A stretch of 6,433 bases of DNA from Patescibacteria group bacterium (GTDB taxonomy: Bacteria > Patescibacteriota > Minisyncoccia > Phycocordibacterales > UBA12079): positions 1 to 6,433 of the forward strand of contig JAHJLO010000065.1 of NCBI GenBank assembly GCA_018821685.1, read 5' to 3'. Positions 1 to 5,289 of this stretch are shown in pieces; position 1 is the first letter of the stretch, and each line of letters begins with the position of its first letter. The notes under the pieces were generated by a model that saw nothing but the letters and a program-made list of their open reading frames with translations, had not been told where the DNA came from and searched no databases. The position numbers and the translations under genes are program-made.

Positions 1-1023
1 ATAACTATACTATTATTTTTCCTGAACAATAAAATTGGAGAAAAAACTAAATTTTTAGGCTATACAACAACAGCAGATTTATTGAACGAAGGGGGTTTTG
101 GGTATAATATCTTTTTAAGAATCTTGTCCCCAGCAATCTTTATCTCGGTTATTTCTGTTACCCTTTATTTTTTTAATTTTAAATTTTTAATTACAAATAT
201 CTGGCTTGTAGCAATATGGTATTCTTTGTTAAGGATTGCAGTTGTTATTTTCTTCAATAGATTTGGTTTTTTAAATAAATTTTTATTTATTGGGGTGCAT
301 TTAGGATCAATTTTTATTGCTTATCTTTTTTATGAGTTGTCTCTTAGTAGGGGTGTGGAGTTTATATTGCCTGAGAACTCTAATTTCAGAACAGAAATAT
401 GGTTTATAATTTTTATTTACATATACCACCTGTTAAATAATTTAGGTAATGGTGATAATGATTATTATCGAAAACACGAAATTTTAAAAAAACGATATCT
501 TATTTATCAAAAAAAATTCAAAAAAGTTTTACAAAAAGAATTTATAGAAAATAATTTTCTAAACAAAACTTTGTTTTCAATTATGATAATGGAGGATATT
601 AACAGGCCCAAGACTGTAAGAATTTTAGAAAAAATTTTAAAAGCAAAAACAACAGGTATAATGCAAATAAATTCGGATAAACATTTAGATGATGTTGAAA
701 GTGTAAAATTAGCACAAGAGAAAATTTTAACGGCTTATAAGAAAAATAAATCCGGGGTATATAATTATTATGACTTACTGAGGAGTATCGCTAAATCCTA
801 CAATGCAGATGATTATTACATTGGTTCAATTTTTGAAATTTTTCGAATTATTGATGAAAAAGATTCTTTATATAAACAAATTGAGAAAAAATCTAAAACA
901 AAAGCAGAATCTCAGGAAATGTCGCCAGAGGTGATACATACTTTTATTGAAGGCTTCCAAGGAATCTTAAATAAAGTAGGTCCTTTAATTGAAACAGATA
1001 ATAAAGAAGAATCAAAAAAATAA
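1..1023 (+). CDS. Multi-helix membrane protein with C-terminal lysozyme/SLT-like domain (5' partial)
   Basis: The frame is open from base 1, so the gene begins upstream of the window; 340 codons are visible. The N-terminal half is hydrophobic: the tail of a helix at codons 1-8, then four likely membrane helices near codons 44-60, 66-86, 93-112 and 131-147. A very basic stretch follows (about 157-182). The C-terminal domain shows three landmarks in the order and rough spacing of lytic transglycosylase/goose-lysozyme folds: Glu in MEDINRP (codon 198, bases 592-594), TTGIMQIN (codons 217-224), and SYNADDYY (codons 266-273), which matches the usual AYN-x-G segment. From family knowledge the Glu would be the catalytic acid cutting the MurNAc-GlcNAc bond. 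The fold assignment is motif reading only. The charge pattern puts this domain in the cytoplasm, which is odd for a peptidoglycan enzyme. The next gene starts directly after this stop. A charged tail (about 290-340) follows the domain. Confidence 0.6.
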   Translation: MTILLFFLNNKIGEKTKFLGYTTTADLLNEGGFGYNIFLRILSPAIFISVISVTLYFFNFKFLITNIWLVAIWYSLLRIAVVIFFNRFGFLNKFLFIGVHLGSIFIAYLFYELSLSRGVEFILPENSNFRTEIWFIIFIYIYHLLNNLGNGDNDYYRKHEILKKRYLIYQKKFKKVLQKEFIENNFLNKTLFSIMIMEDINRPKTVRILEKILKAKTTGIMQINSDKHLDDVESVKLAQEKILTAYKKNKSGVYNYYDLLRSIAKSYNADDYYIGSIFEIFRIIDEKDSLYKQIEKKSKTKAESQEMSPEVIHTFIEGFQGILNKVGPLIETDNKEESKK

Positions 1024-1575
1024 ATGGAAGAAAAAATTATACAAGCACTCAATAATATAAACCAAAATTTAGACAGTATAAACCAAAACATAGAATCTTC
1101 TAAAAACTTTTGGGATACACAATGGTTTGCAACTATAATAGGTGTTCTAATTGCTTTTTTTGTTGCTTGGCTAAAAGAAGTGACGACTAGCAGATCAGAG
1201 AGACTTACTAAAATATATAATTTCTTAGTGAGAGACAAACACCATCTCAAACCAGATTCTATACTAAGCATAGCTTCAATGACTAGTTATGGTAGTACTA
1301 TGCATAAAAAAGGAATAGAAACAAAAATACCAGAAAAAAGTATTAGTGAGAAAATGGTAATTCAGCTTCGTAGACGTTATAAATACTGGCAGTTTCCTAA
1401 GAGTTATCTAAGTTATTTATTTTTTAAATATGAAAAGTCTATAAATGAATTATCGGACGGAAAAGAGGCAGAGATAGAAGTAACTGCAGAATATGAAGAA
1501 GTGGTTAAGTGTTTTCAAAAAATAAACGATTTAATTGAAAAGAAAACTGGCGAGAATGAATGGACAGCTAGATAG
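1024..1575 (+). CDS. Small single-pass membrane protein of unknown function
   Basis: I do not recognise this 183-residue protein. The N-terminus (about residues 3-28) is a polar helix with an INQNLDSINQNIES pattern, likely a short coiled coil. One membrane helix follows at about 34-51 (QWFATIIGVLIAFFVAWL). Residues 51-70 carry several Lys and Arg, so the C-terminal 130 residues probably lie in the cytoplasm. That part is charged, with an Arg-rich patch (QLRRRYK, 114-120), an aromatic stretch (YWQFPKSYLSYLFF, 121-134) and an acidic then helical tail. No catalytic motif is visible. Its ATG starts on the base after the upstream TAA with no convincing ribosome binding site, so translational coupling to the upstream membrane protein is likely. 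This arrangement suggests a membrane partner of that protein. Confidence 0.75.
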   Translation: MEEKIIQALNNINQNLDSINQNIESSKNFWDTQWFATIIGVLIAFFVAWLKEVTTSRSERLTKIYNFLVRDKHHLKPDSILSIASMTSYGSTMHKKGIETKIPEKSISEKMVIQLRRRYKYWQFPKSYLSYLFFKYEKSINELSDGKEAEIEVTAEYEEVVKCFQKINDLIEKKTGENEWTAR

Positions 1576-1592
1576 GTGTTATCATAAATAAA

Positions 1593-2300
1593 ATGAATGA
1601 AATAAAAAACCAACATATTTTAGAACATCTTAATCCTATTTTTGATAAATTGATGTTAAATAAAAAAGGAGAGATAGAGGTAAAAAAACTAGAAGCTACA
1701 CAGAGGTTCAATGAATTTATAACACGGCTGGAAATGAGATATTTAGAATTAACTGACGCAGAAAATAACATTTTTAACGCAGGAGACCAAACAACACAAG
1801 AGGAGCATAAAATACTCCAATTTATCTTTGTAAACCGAATTGAAAGTTTTTTTCAACATTTTTACGCTAGCCTGTCTGCTTTTGCTATGTATATTAACCA
1901 TATTTCTAATCAGGAATTTAAGAGAGGAATGTCTATCAAGGGAAATAAAAAATTTATTGAATTTCTTGTCAAAAAATTTCCCGATCTAACAAAAGATTTG
2001 CAGGAATTAGAAAAAGTTAGAGATTTCAGGTCTAAATTTATAGATCATATACAACAACGCACCTTATGTGACTGGATGACATATGCCCACCCTTCTAAAA
2101 ATGGTGTAGATAGCGGTATAATTTATTTTATTAAAAAAGGTCCTGAAATATATTTTACCGGGATGACTTCTCCTAACGATCCTAACTTTAAACCACCGGT
2201 TAATTGTGATGTTTTTTGGGTAAGCCCCCCTCATAAACAATCTTGGAAGTTACTGATTAAAACAATTGAGAAAGTGATAAAAGAAATACCCAATAAATAA
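1593..2300 (+). CDS. Helical protein with HEPN-like R-X5-H motif
   Basis: This is a 235-residue soluble protein without signal peptide or membrane helix. Residues 1-155 look almost entirely helical. They include KVRDFRSKFIDH (141-152), where R146 and H152 form an R-X5-H motif within the Rx4-6H pattern of HEPN domains; R143 lies one turn earlier. HEPN proteins are four-helix bundles, many of them RNases in toxin-antitoxin, abortive infection and CRISPR-linked systems, while others are inactive scaffolds. The C-terminal part (about 156-235) has strand-like segments (SGIIYFI, PEIYFTGM, CDVFWVSP) and a final helix. Similar architecture occurs in uncharacterised bacterial proteins with a helical bundle and a small beta cap. 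The ATG is the only usual start codon after the in-frame TAG at 1569-1571; AGGTG at 1574-1578 is a distant ribosome binding site candidate. It lies 17 bases after the previous gene, so it is probably in the same operon. The HEPN link rests on one motif. Confidence 0.7.
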   Translation: MNEIKNQHILEHLNPIFDKLMLNKKGEIEVKKLEATQRFNEFITRLEMRYLELTDAENNIFNAGDQTTQEEHKILQFIFVNRIESFFQHFYASLSAFAMYINHISNQEFKRGMSIKGNKKFIEFLVKKFPDLTKDLQELEKVRDFRSKFIDHIQQRTLCDWMTYAHPSKNGVDSGIIYFIKKGPEIYFTGMTSPNDPNFKPPVNCDVFWVSPPHKQSWKLLIKTIEKVIKEIPNK

Positions 2301-2335
2301 TTTTAAGAAAATAAATTTGAATTAAAACACTCCTC

Positions 2336-2390
2336 CAAATTTTTAATTTGTATCGGAGATATTACTAAACTGCTTGTATATTCTAGTAAT
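2336..2390. other. Two weak inverted repeats in the convergent spacer
   Basis: Between the two convergent genes there are CAAATT-TTT-AATTTG (2336-2350) and ATTACTA-N16-TAGTAAT (2361-2367 with 2384-2390). Both are perfect but AT-only or nearly so, and neither is followed by a clear T-tract on either strand. They may act as weak bidirectional transcription ends. The rest of 2301-2447 shows nothing recognisable. Confidence 0.25.
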
Positions 2391-2447
2391 GACCTCTTAT
2401 GTCCACAATAAAAAGTTCTTAACATTTTATTTCTCACAAAAACATTT

Positions 2448-3503
2448 TTACTCCACCTCAAACTTCACCCTCCCCAACACCTGACCTCTTGCATTAGTAA
2501 CATCAACCCTCCACTTCCCTTTTGTAGCATTTGTTATAAAAGAATATCCTCGGTAACCTTCCCCTCTCCCACCCTTTATGGGATATCCAATTTTTTCAAC
2601 AACAACCCAATGATGAGTTTCTTCATTATATCTTTGCCAAACATTTATAATATTTGTATCTAAATCTGCAGGAGCAAAAACAGAAGAATAAACATAAACA
2701 GTTCCCCCGTTTACTTTCATAAAATAATTTCCAAATTGATACCAAGGAAAATCATATTCATTCAATAAATATTCCCCCTCTGAAGATTTAACAACTCCTT
2801 GGTAAATTCCAACCTCTGTCAAAGATAAAGGAACCGGTGGAATAATATTAAAAAAATACATTAAGTTAAAAGCTAGGTAAATAGTAATTATATATTTTGC
2901 AAGATTACTTTTTTGAGATCTTTTTATTCTATTTGAAAAAACAAATTTAAGTAAAAATTGATAAAAGAAAAAAATGAAAGTTAAACTAATCAATCCGGCC
3001 AATATAAAAATATAGGTTTCTACTTTTTTGAAGATAACAGGAAGGAAAAAAATCATAAAAGAAAAAACAGCAAGAAACAAAATACTCAATTGAAAATCAA
3101 CTCTTTTATAATGTTTTCTAAATTTTTCATTTCCAATAAAAAACCCGTAGATAATCAACATAAAAATCCAACTAGAGGCTAAAGAAGCTGACTTTGTATA
3201 AAAAATTACATAACCACTGAAAAGACCCCCAAATGTAAATTGAGTAACCAACGAAAGACCGTTCACAATAGCCGGGAATCGAGTTTCTATTTTATTTAAT
3301 TTCCCCGCTTGAATAAGGTTTATTAAAAGAATGGCTAACGTCGCCAAAGTCAGATAACTAAACAGAACTAAATTATCAAACAAAAGATCAATCCTTGTTA
3401 AAGTAAAATTATCCAAAACAAAACCCCCAGTAAAAAAAGCGATAGATAAATATTTATCGTTTTTTTCAATCCAAGATTTTAGATTTTTAAATTTATCTCC
3501 CAT
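2448..3503 (-). CDS. DUF2914 family polytopic membrane protein
   Basis: The 351-residue protein has about seven hydrophobic segments (near 17-37, 42-64, 77-101, 108-124, 137-158, 163-189, 203-222) separated by short basic loops such as NEKFRKHYKR. A 125-residue C-terminal domain follows. Residues 269-350 read VYVYSSVFAPADL, NVWQRYNE, HHWVVVEKIGYPIKGGRGEGYRGYSF, GKWRVDVTNARGQVLGRVKFEV. This is the signature of DUF2914, a small beta-rich domain of unknown function, usually extracytoplasmic at the end of membrane proteins. Length and layout match long DUF2914 proteins annotated in Patescibacteria. The start is well fixed: an in-frame TAA lies four codons upstream (3513-3515), and the ATG at 3501-3503 is the first start after it. 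No strong Shine-Dalgarno is seen, only G-rich GTGTGGGGGT about 12 bases away. It is transcribed alone, convergent with the 1593 gene and divergent from the 3890 gene. Biochemical role unknown. Confidence 0.85.
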   Translation of the reverse strand: MGDKFKNLKSWIEKNDKYLSIAFFTGGFVLDNFTLTRIDLLFDNLVLFSYLTLATLAILLINLIQAGKLNKIETRFPAIVNGLSLVTQFTFGGLFSGYVIFYTKSASLASSWIFMLIIYGFFIGNEKFRKHYKRVDFQLSILFLAVFSFMIFFLPVIFKKVETYIFILAGLISLTFIFFFYQFLLKFVFSNRIKRSQKSNLAKYIITIYLAFNLMYFFNIIPPVPLSLTEVGIYQGVVKSSEGEYLLNEYDFPWYQFGNYFMKVNGGTVYVYSSVFAPADLDTNIINVWQRYNEETHHWVVVEKIGYPIKGGRGEGYRGYSFITNATKGKWRVDVTNARGQVLGRVKFEVE

Positions 3504-3520
3504 GGTTAAATTTTACCCCC

Positions 3521-3536
3521 ACACCTTTCATATTAT
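3521..3536 (-). repeat. 16-bp inverted repeat, left copy
   Basis: ACACCTTTCATATTAT is the exact reverse complement of 3741-3756. With the ten outer bases on each side (3511-3520 and 3757-3766), 21 of 26 positions match. On the - strand this copy reads ATAATATGAAAGGTGT and ends 17 bases before the ATG of the DUF2914 gene. It may be a terminal inverted repeat of a small mobile element, or a binding site or promoter element. Confidence 0.7.
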
Positions 3537-3646
3537 TGAAGGCTTCCTGAAATTCTTCCTTTCAACTGTCCTAATGCTTTGCCGTCTTTTTTTAAGAGGA
3601 CTCTCTTTTTCTAGCATCCTTCATTATGTTAAGAAAGCCTTTGTTT

Positions 3647-3666
3647 CAGGTCGCCTGTCGAACCTG
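3647..3666. other. GC-rich hairpin in the intergenic region
   Basis: CAGGTCG (3647-3653) pairs with CGAACCTG (3659-3666) as seven base pairs with one bulged A and a five-base loop, CCTGT. It stands out in very AT-rich surroundings. No T-tract follows directly on either strand, so it is not a typical terminator. On the - strand it would lie in the 5' leader of the DUF2914 gene if the promoter at 3723-3750 is real. TTTCAGG (3644-3650) is also complementary to CCTGAAA (3546-3552), so an alternative longer-range pairing is possible. Confidence 0.4.
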
Positions 3667-3695
3667 TATATAATTTAAAATCTTTTTTACTCTTT

Positions 3696-3710
3696 AAAAT
3701 ATAAAAGGTG
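3696..3710 (+). repeat. Third, imperfect copy of the AAAGGTG repeat
   Basis: AAAATATAAAAGGTG matches 13 of 15 bases of 3741-3755 (ATAATATGAAAGGTG) in the same orientation, with starts 45 bases apart. A multiple of about four helical turns would suit a pair of protein binding sites, but the motif is short and AT-rich. Confidence 0.4.
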
Positions 3711-3722
3711 GTATATAGAATA

Positions 3723-3750
3723 ATTATACGACCTTAAACTATAATATGAA
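3723..3750 (-). promoter_or_regulatory. Candidate promoter for the DUF2914 gene
   Basis: On the - strand, TTCATA (+ strand 3745-3750) and TATAAT (+ strand 3723-3728) are spaced by 16 bases. The -10 is perfect and the -35 matches TTGACA at four of six positions. Transcription would start near 3716, giving a leader of about 210 bases that contains the 3647-3666 hairpin. A second -10-like sequence (AATAAT near 3532-3537, - strand) lies much closer to the gene, so the real start is uncertain. Confidence 0.35.
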
Positions 3751-3756
3751 AGGTGT
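3741..3756 (+). repeat. 16-bp inverted repeat, right copy
   Basis: ATAATATGAAAGGTGT is the perfect reverse complement of 3521-3536, with 204 bases between the copies. A TATAAT overlaps its left end (3740-3745). It may be the right end of a small mobile element or the partner site of a looped regulatory structure. Confidence 0.7.
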
Positions 3757-3788
3757 AAGGGTTTAGCATAATATTAAACAAAAAATAA

Positions 3789-3833
3789 TTAAGTTATTGA
3801 CTTAACACCATATTTTGTGATATTGTTTTCACA
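3789..3833 (+). promoter_or_regulatory. Promoter with two overlapping palindromes, upstream of the EamA gene
   Basis: TTGACT (3797-3802) and TATTGT (3821-3826), 18 bases apart, make a plausible sigma-70-type promoter with a start near 3833, about 57 bases before the ATG. The -35 lies within a perfect palindrome, TTAAGT-TATTG-ACTTAA (3789-3805). The -10 lies between the arms of TGTGA-N8-TCACA (3816-3820 and 3829-3833). Palindromes on both core elements suggest repressor binding. The spacer of the second is 8 rather than the 6 of a CRP site, so CRP is not implied. Confidence 0.5.
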
Positions 3834-3889
3834 GAAAAATTTGTAAATTAAGCCTTTGAACTATCTAATTAAGAAAAAAGGAGATTCTC

Positions 3890-4330
3890 ATGCAGTCAAT
3901 AATTTGGGCTTTAATAGCAGCTATTGGTTATGGAATCTCTTCGCCTTTAGCAAAAATAGCATTTAATAAAGAACTGCACACGCACGGTTTTACTTTTTCT
4001 TATGGAATCGCTTTAATACTATTTTCCGCACCCTCAATAATAGCAGCGGGAGGATTCGGGGTAATCTTTCCAACAACCGGGGCTCTCTGGTTTGGAATCG
4101 CTTCAGGAGGAATTTGTGCCCTCGGATTAATGGCTCATGCGGAAGCTTTATCAATTAAAACGTCCTTGGTTTCAGTCGTCGCTATTTTAGCAGCTACCTA
4201 CCCTTTGATTTCTTCTGCAATAAGTCTCCCTCTGATGGGAGAAGCAGAAAAACTAGAAATTCCAAGACTTTTGATCGGAGCTGTTTTAATTATTATGGGA
4301 GGATATTTAACAGCAACAAGTATTAAATAA
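3890..4330 (+). CDS. Half-size EamA/DMT family transporter
   Basis: The 146-residue protein consists of one EamA-type unit, about half the length of usual ten-helix drug/metabolite transporters, which carry two. Five membrane helices are visible near 3-22, 33-53, 63-85, 91-115 and 125-143. The sequence follows the family pattern: an opening ALIAAIGYGISSPLAKIAF, a Gly/Ala-rich third helix (ALWFGIASGGICALGL), a charged-to-small residue turn HAEALSIKTSLVSVVAIL, and TYPLISSAISLPLMGEAEKL before the last helix. Such half-size members are thought to act as dimers; the substrate cannot be told from sequence. AAGGAG at 3878-3883, six bases before the ATG, is the best ribosome binding site in the window. 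The gene stands alone between a probably regulated promoter and a strong terminator, divergent from the DUF2914 gene. Confidence 0.85.
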   Translation: MQSIIWALIAAIGYGISSPLAKIAFNKELHTHGFTFSYGIALILFSAPSIIAAGGFGVIFPTTGALWFGIASGGICALGLMAHAEALSIKTSLVSVVAILAATYPLISSAISLPLMGEAEKLEIPRLLIGAVLIIMGGYLTATSIK

Positions 4331-4350
4331 TCCTTGCCTTGCATATCATC

Positions 4351-4387
4351 GACCTACCGAATTTTCGGTAGGTCTTCTTTTTTATTT
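4351..4387 (+). terminator. Intrinsic terminator of the EamA gene
   Basis: GACCTACCGA (4351-4360) and TCGGTAGGTC (4365-4374) form a perfect ten-base-pair stem with an ATTT loop, followed by a T-rich run (TTCTTTTTTATTT, 4375-4387). It lies 20 bases after the EamA stop codon and separates this gene from the SfsA-rluF group. Confidence 0.92.
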
Positions 4388-4395
4388 GTTATAAT
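4387..4395 (+). promoter_or_regulatory. Extended -10 promoter for the SfsA-rluF group
   Basis: TG-T-TATAAT (4387-4395) is a perfect extended -10 element; no -35 is seen, which is usual for this class. It starts just where the upstream terminator's T-tract ends. Transcription should begin near 4402, about 75 bases before the SfsA start codon. Confidence 0.55.
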
Positions 4396-4401
4396 CAAAG
4401 T

Positions 4402-4461
4402 ATGAATCCCATTAGAGATTATTTGTTTGCTATGGGATATTTAATAAATTCGAGTTACTAA
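4402..4461 (+). CDS. Possible leaderless 19-residue leader peptide
   Basis: ATG at 4402 lies six bases after the -10 hexamer, right at the expected transcription start, and opens a 19-codon frame (MNPIRDYLFAMG...NSSY) ending with TAA at 4459-4461. The stop is 15 bases before the SfsA start codon. It could be a leaderless leader peptide coupled to the next gene. A frame this short can easily arise by chance in AT-rich DNA, and there is no run of one amino acid that would suggest attenuation. Confidence 0.2.
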   Translation: MNPIRDYLFAMGYLINSSY

Positions 4462-4476
4462 TTAAGCAAATAAAAA

Positions 4477-5259
4477 ATGTTAAAAACTACTGTCTCTAAC
4501 GGGACAAGCTACAAATTCCCAAAACCTCTCACAGAGGGGTTAATAAAATCTCGGCCAAACAGATTCATAATGTTTGTTGAGTTAGAAAATCCAAAAACAG
4601 GAAAAAAGAAACTAGAAAAATGCCACTGCCCTTCTACGGGGCGAATTGGAAATGTTATCTTTGAAAATATTCCCTGCCTTGTTTCAGAAGCCGAAAATCC
4701 CGACAGAAAAACAAAATACACAGTTGAGGCTATTTCTCTTGATTCGCCAAAAAAGAAAAGCAAAAAATGGATTGGAATAAACCAAGTAAAAATGAACCGT
4801 TATGTTGAATATTTTTTGAAAGAAAAACAATTTGGAAAAATGATCCCCAACGGAGAAGAAACTAAAAGAGAAAGAAAGCTTGGAAATTCAAGAATTGATT
4901 TTCAGGCCGAAAAAAATTTTATTGAAGTTAAAATGCTTTTAATCCACCTCCCTTCTCGGTTTGATAAACTAGAAAAAATTCGTCCTCAATCAAAATTTAA
5001 TTCCTTTGACCGATTAATAAAACATTTTGGTGAATTGGGTAAAGAAGCTAAGAAAAATAAATCTAAAGCGATAATTTTAACCTGCTACCAATACGATGCG
5101 AAACCTTTCCAAAGACCAAAAAAAGACGGAAGTAATTCAAAAATATTAAAAGCGGCTAAAGAATCAACAAAAAACGGAGTCGAGAGTTGGCAAGCTAATT
5201 TTAAAATAGATAAAAAAGGTATTGAATTAATTGATTATTTTAAATTAAAGTTGTTTTAG
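4477..5259 (+). CDS. sfsA: SfsA family protein (divergent; putative DNA/RNA nuclease)
   Basis: The 260-residue length is close to typical SfsA (about 230-240). The N-terminal OB-like part has KSRPNRFIMFVEL (24-36) and HCPSTGRIGNVIF (50-62), the counterparts of the family's RPNRF and HC-x3-GR motifs. RKTKYTVEAISL (77-88) and IGINQVKMNRYVEYFL (99-114) also follow the family. The C-terminal part has SRIDFQAEKNFIEVK (138-152): D141, E150 and K152 form the D...ExK core of the PD-(D/E)xK nuclease fold. SfsA was first described in E. coli in relation to maltose metabolism and binds DNA; the family is now usually annotated as a nuclease, with its cellular role unsettled. Divergent features: the family FPDA segment is LPSRFDK here, and the C-terminus is more basic. 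The ATG is the first start after in-frame TAA (4471-4473); no Shine-Dalgarno is visible. It is followed 30 bases later by the rluF-like gene. Confidence 0.8.
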   Translation: MLKTTVSNGTSYKFPKPLTEGLIKSRPNRFIMFVELENPKTGKKKLEKCHCPSTGRIGNVIFENIPCLVSEAENPDRKTKYTVEAISLDSPKKKSKKWIGINQVKMNRYVEYFLKEKQFGKMIPNGEETKRERKLGNSRIDFQAEKNFIEVKMLLIHLPSRFDKLEKIRPQSKFNSFDRLIKHFGELGKEAKKNKSKAIILTCYQYDAKPFQRPKKDGSNSKILKAAKESTKNGVESWQANFKIDKKGIELIDYFKLKLF

Positions 5260-5262
5260 AAC

Positions 5263-5268
5263 TATAAT
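5263..5268 (+). promoter_or_regulatory. Possible internal -10 element before the rluF-like gene
   Basis: A perfect TATAAT lies in the 30-base gap between the SfsA and rluF-like genes. The sequence 17 bases upstream (TTAAAT, 5240-5245) is a poor -35. If active, the message would start about 15 bases before the ATG. The gene may instead be read through from the 4387 promoter. Confidence 0.3.
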
Positions 5269-5289
5269 AATGTACTATTGTATTAACCA

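Noticed and set aside
82..84. TTG as the start codon of the first gene
   Set aside because: The frame is open upstream to base 1 with a hydrophobic stretch typical of a membrane helix, and no ribosome binding site precedes the TTG. The gene is better read as cut by the window edge.
912..1271. Open frame on the - strand overlapping the first two + strand genes
   Set aside because: It lies fully opposite two frames with coherent protein features; its translation is low-complexity and resembles no family.
3594..3611. Weak hairpin AAGAG-GACT-CTCTT followed by Ts as a + strand terminator
   Set aside because: A five-pair stem with mostly A-T content and no + strand gene ending upstream; not enough support.
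3816..3833. CRP-type site TGTGA-TCACA
   Set aside because: The spacer is eight bases instead of six and no CRP-family regulator is in view; kept only as an unnamed palindrome.
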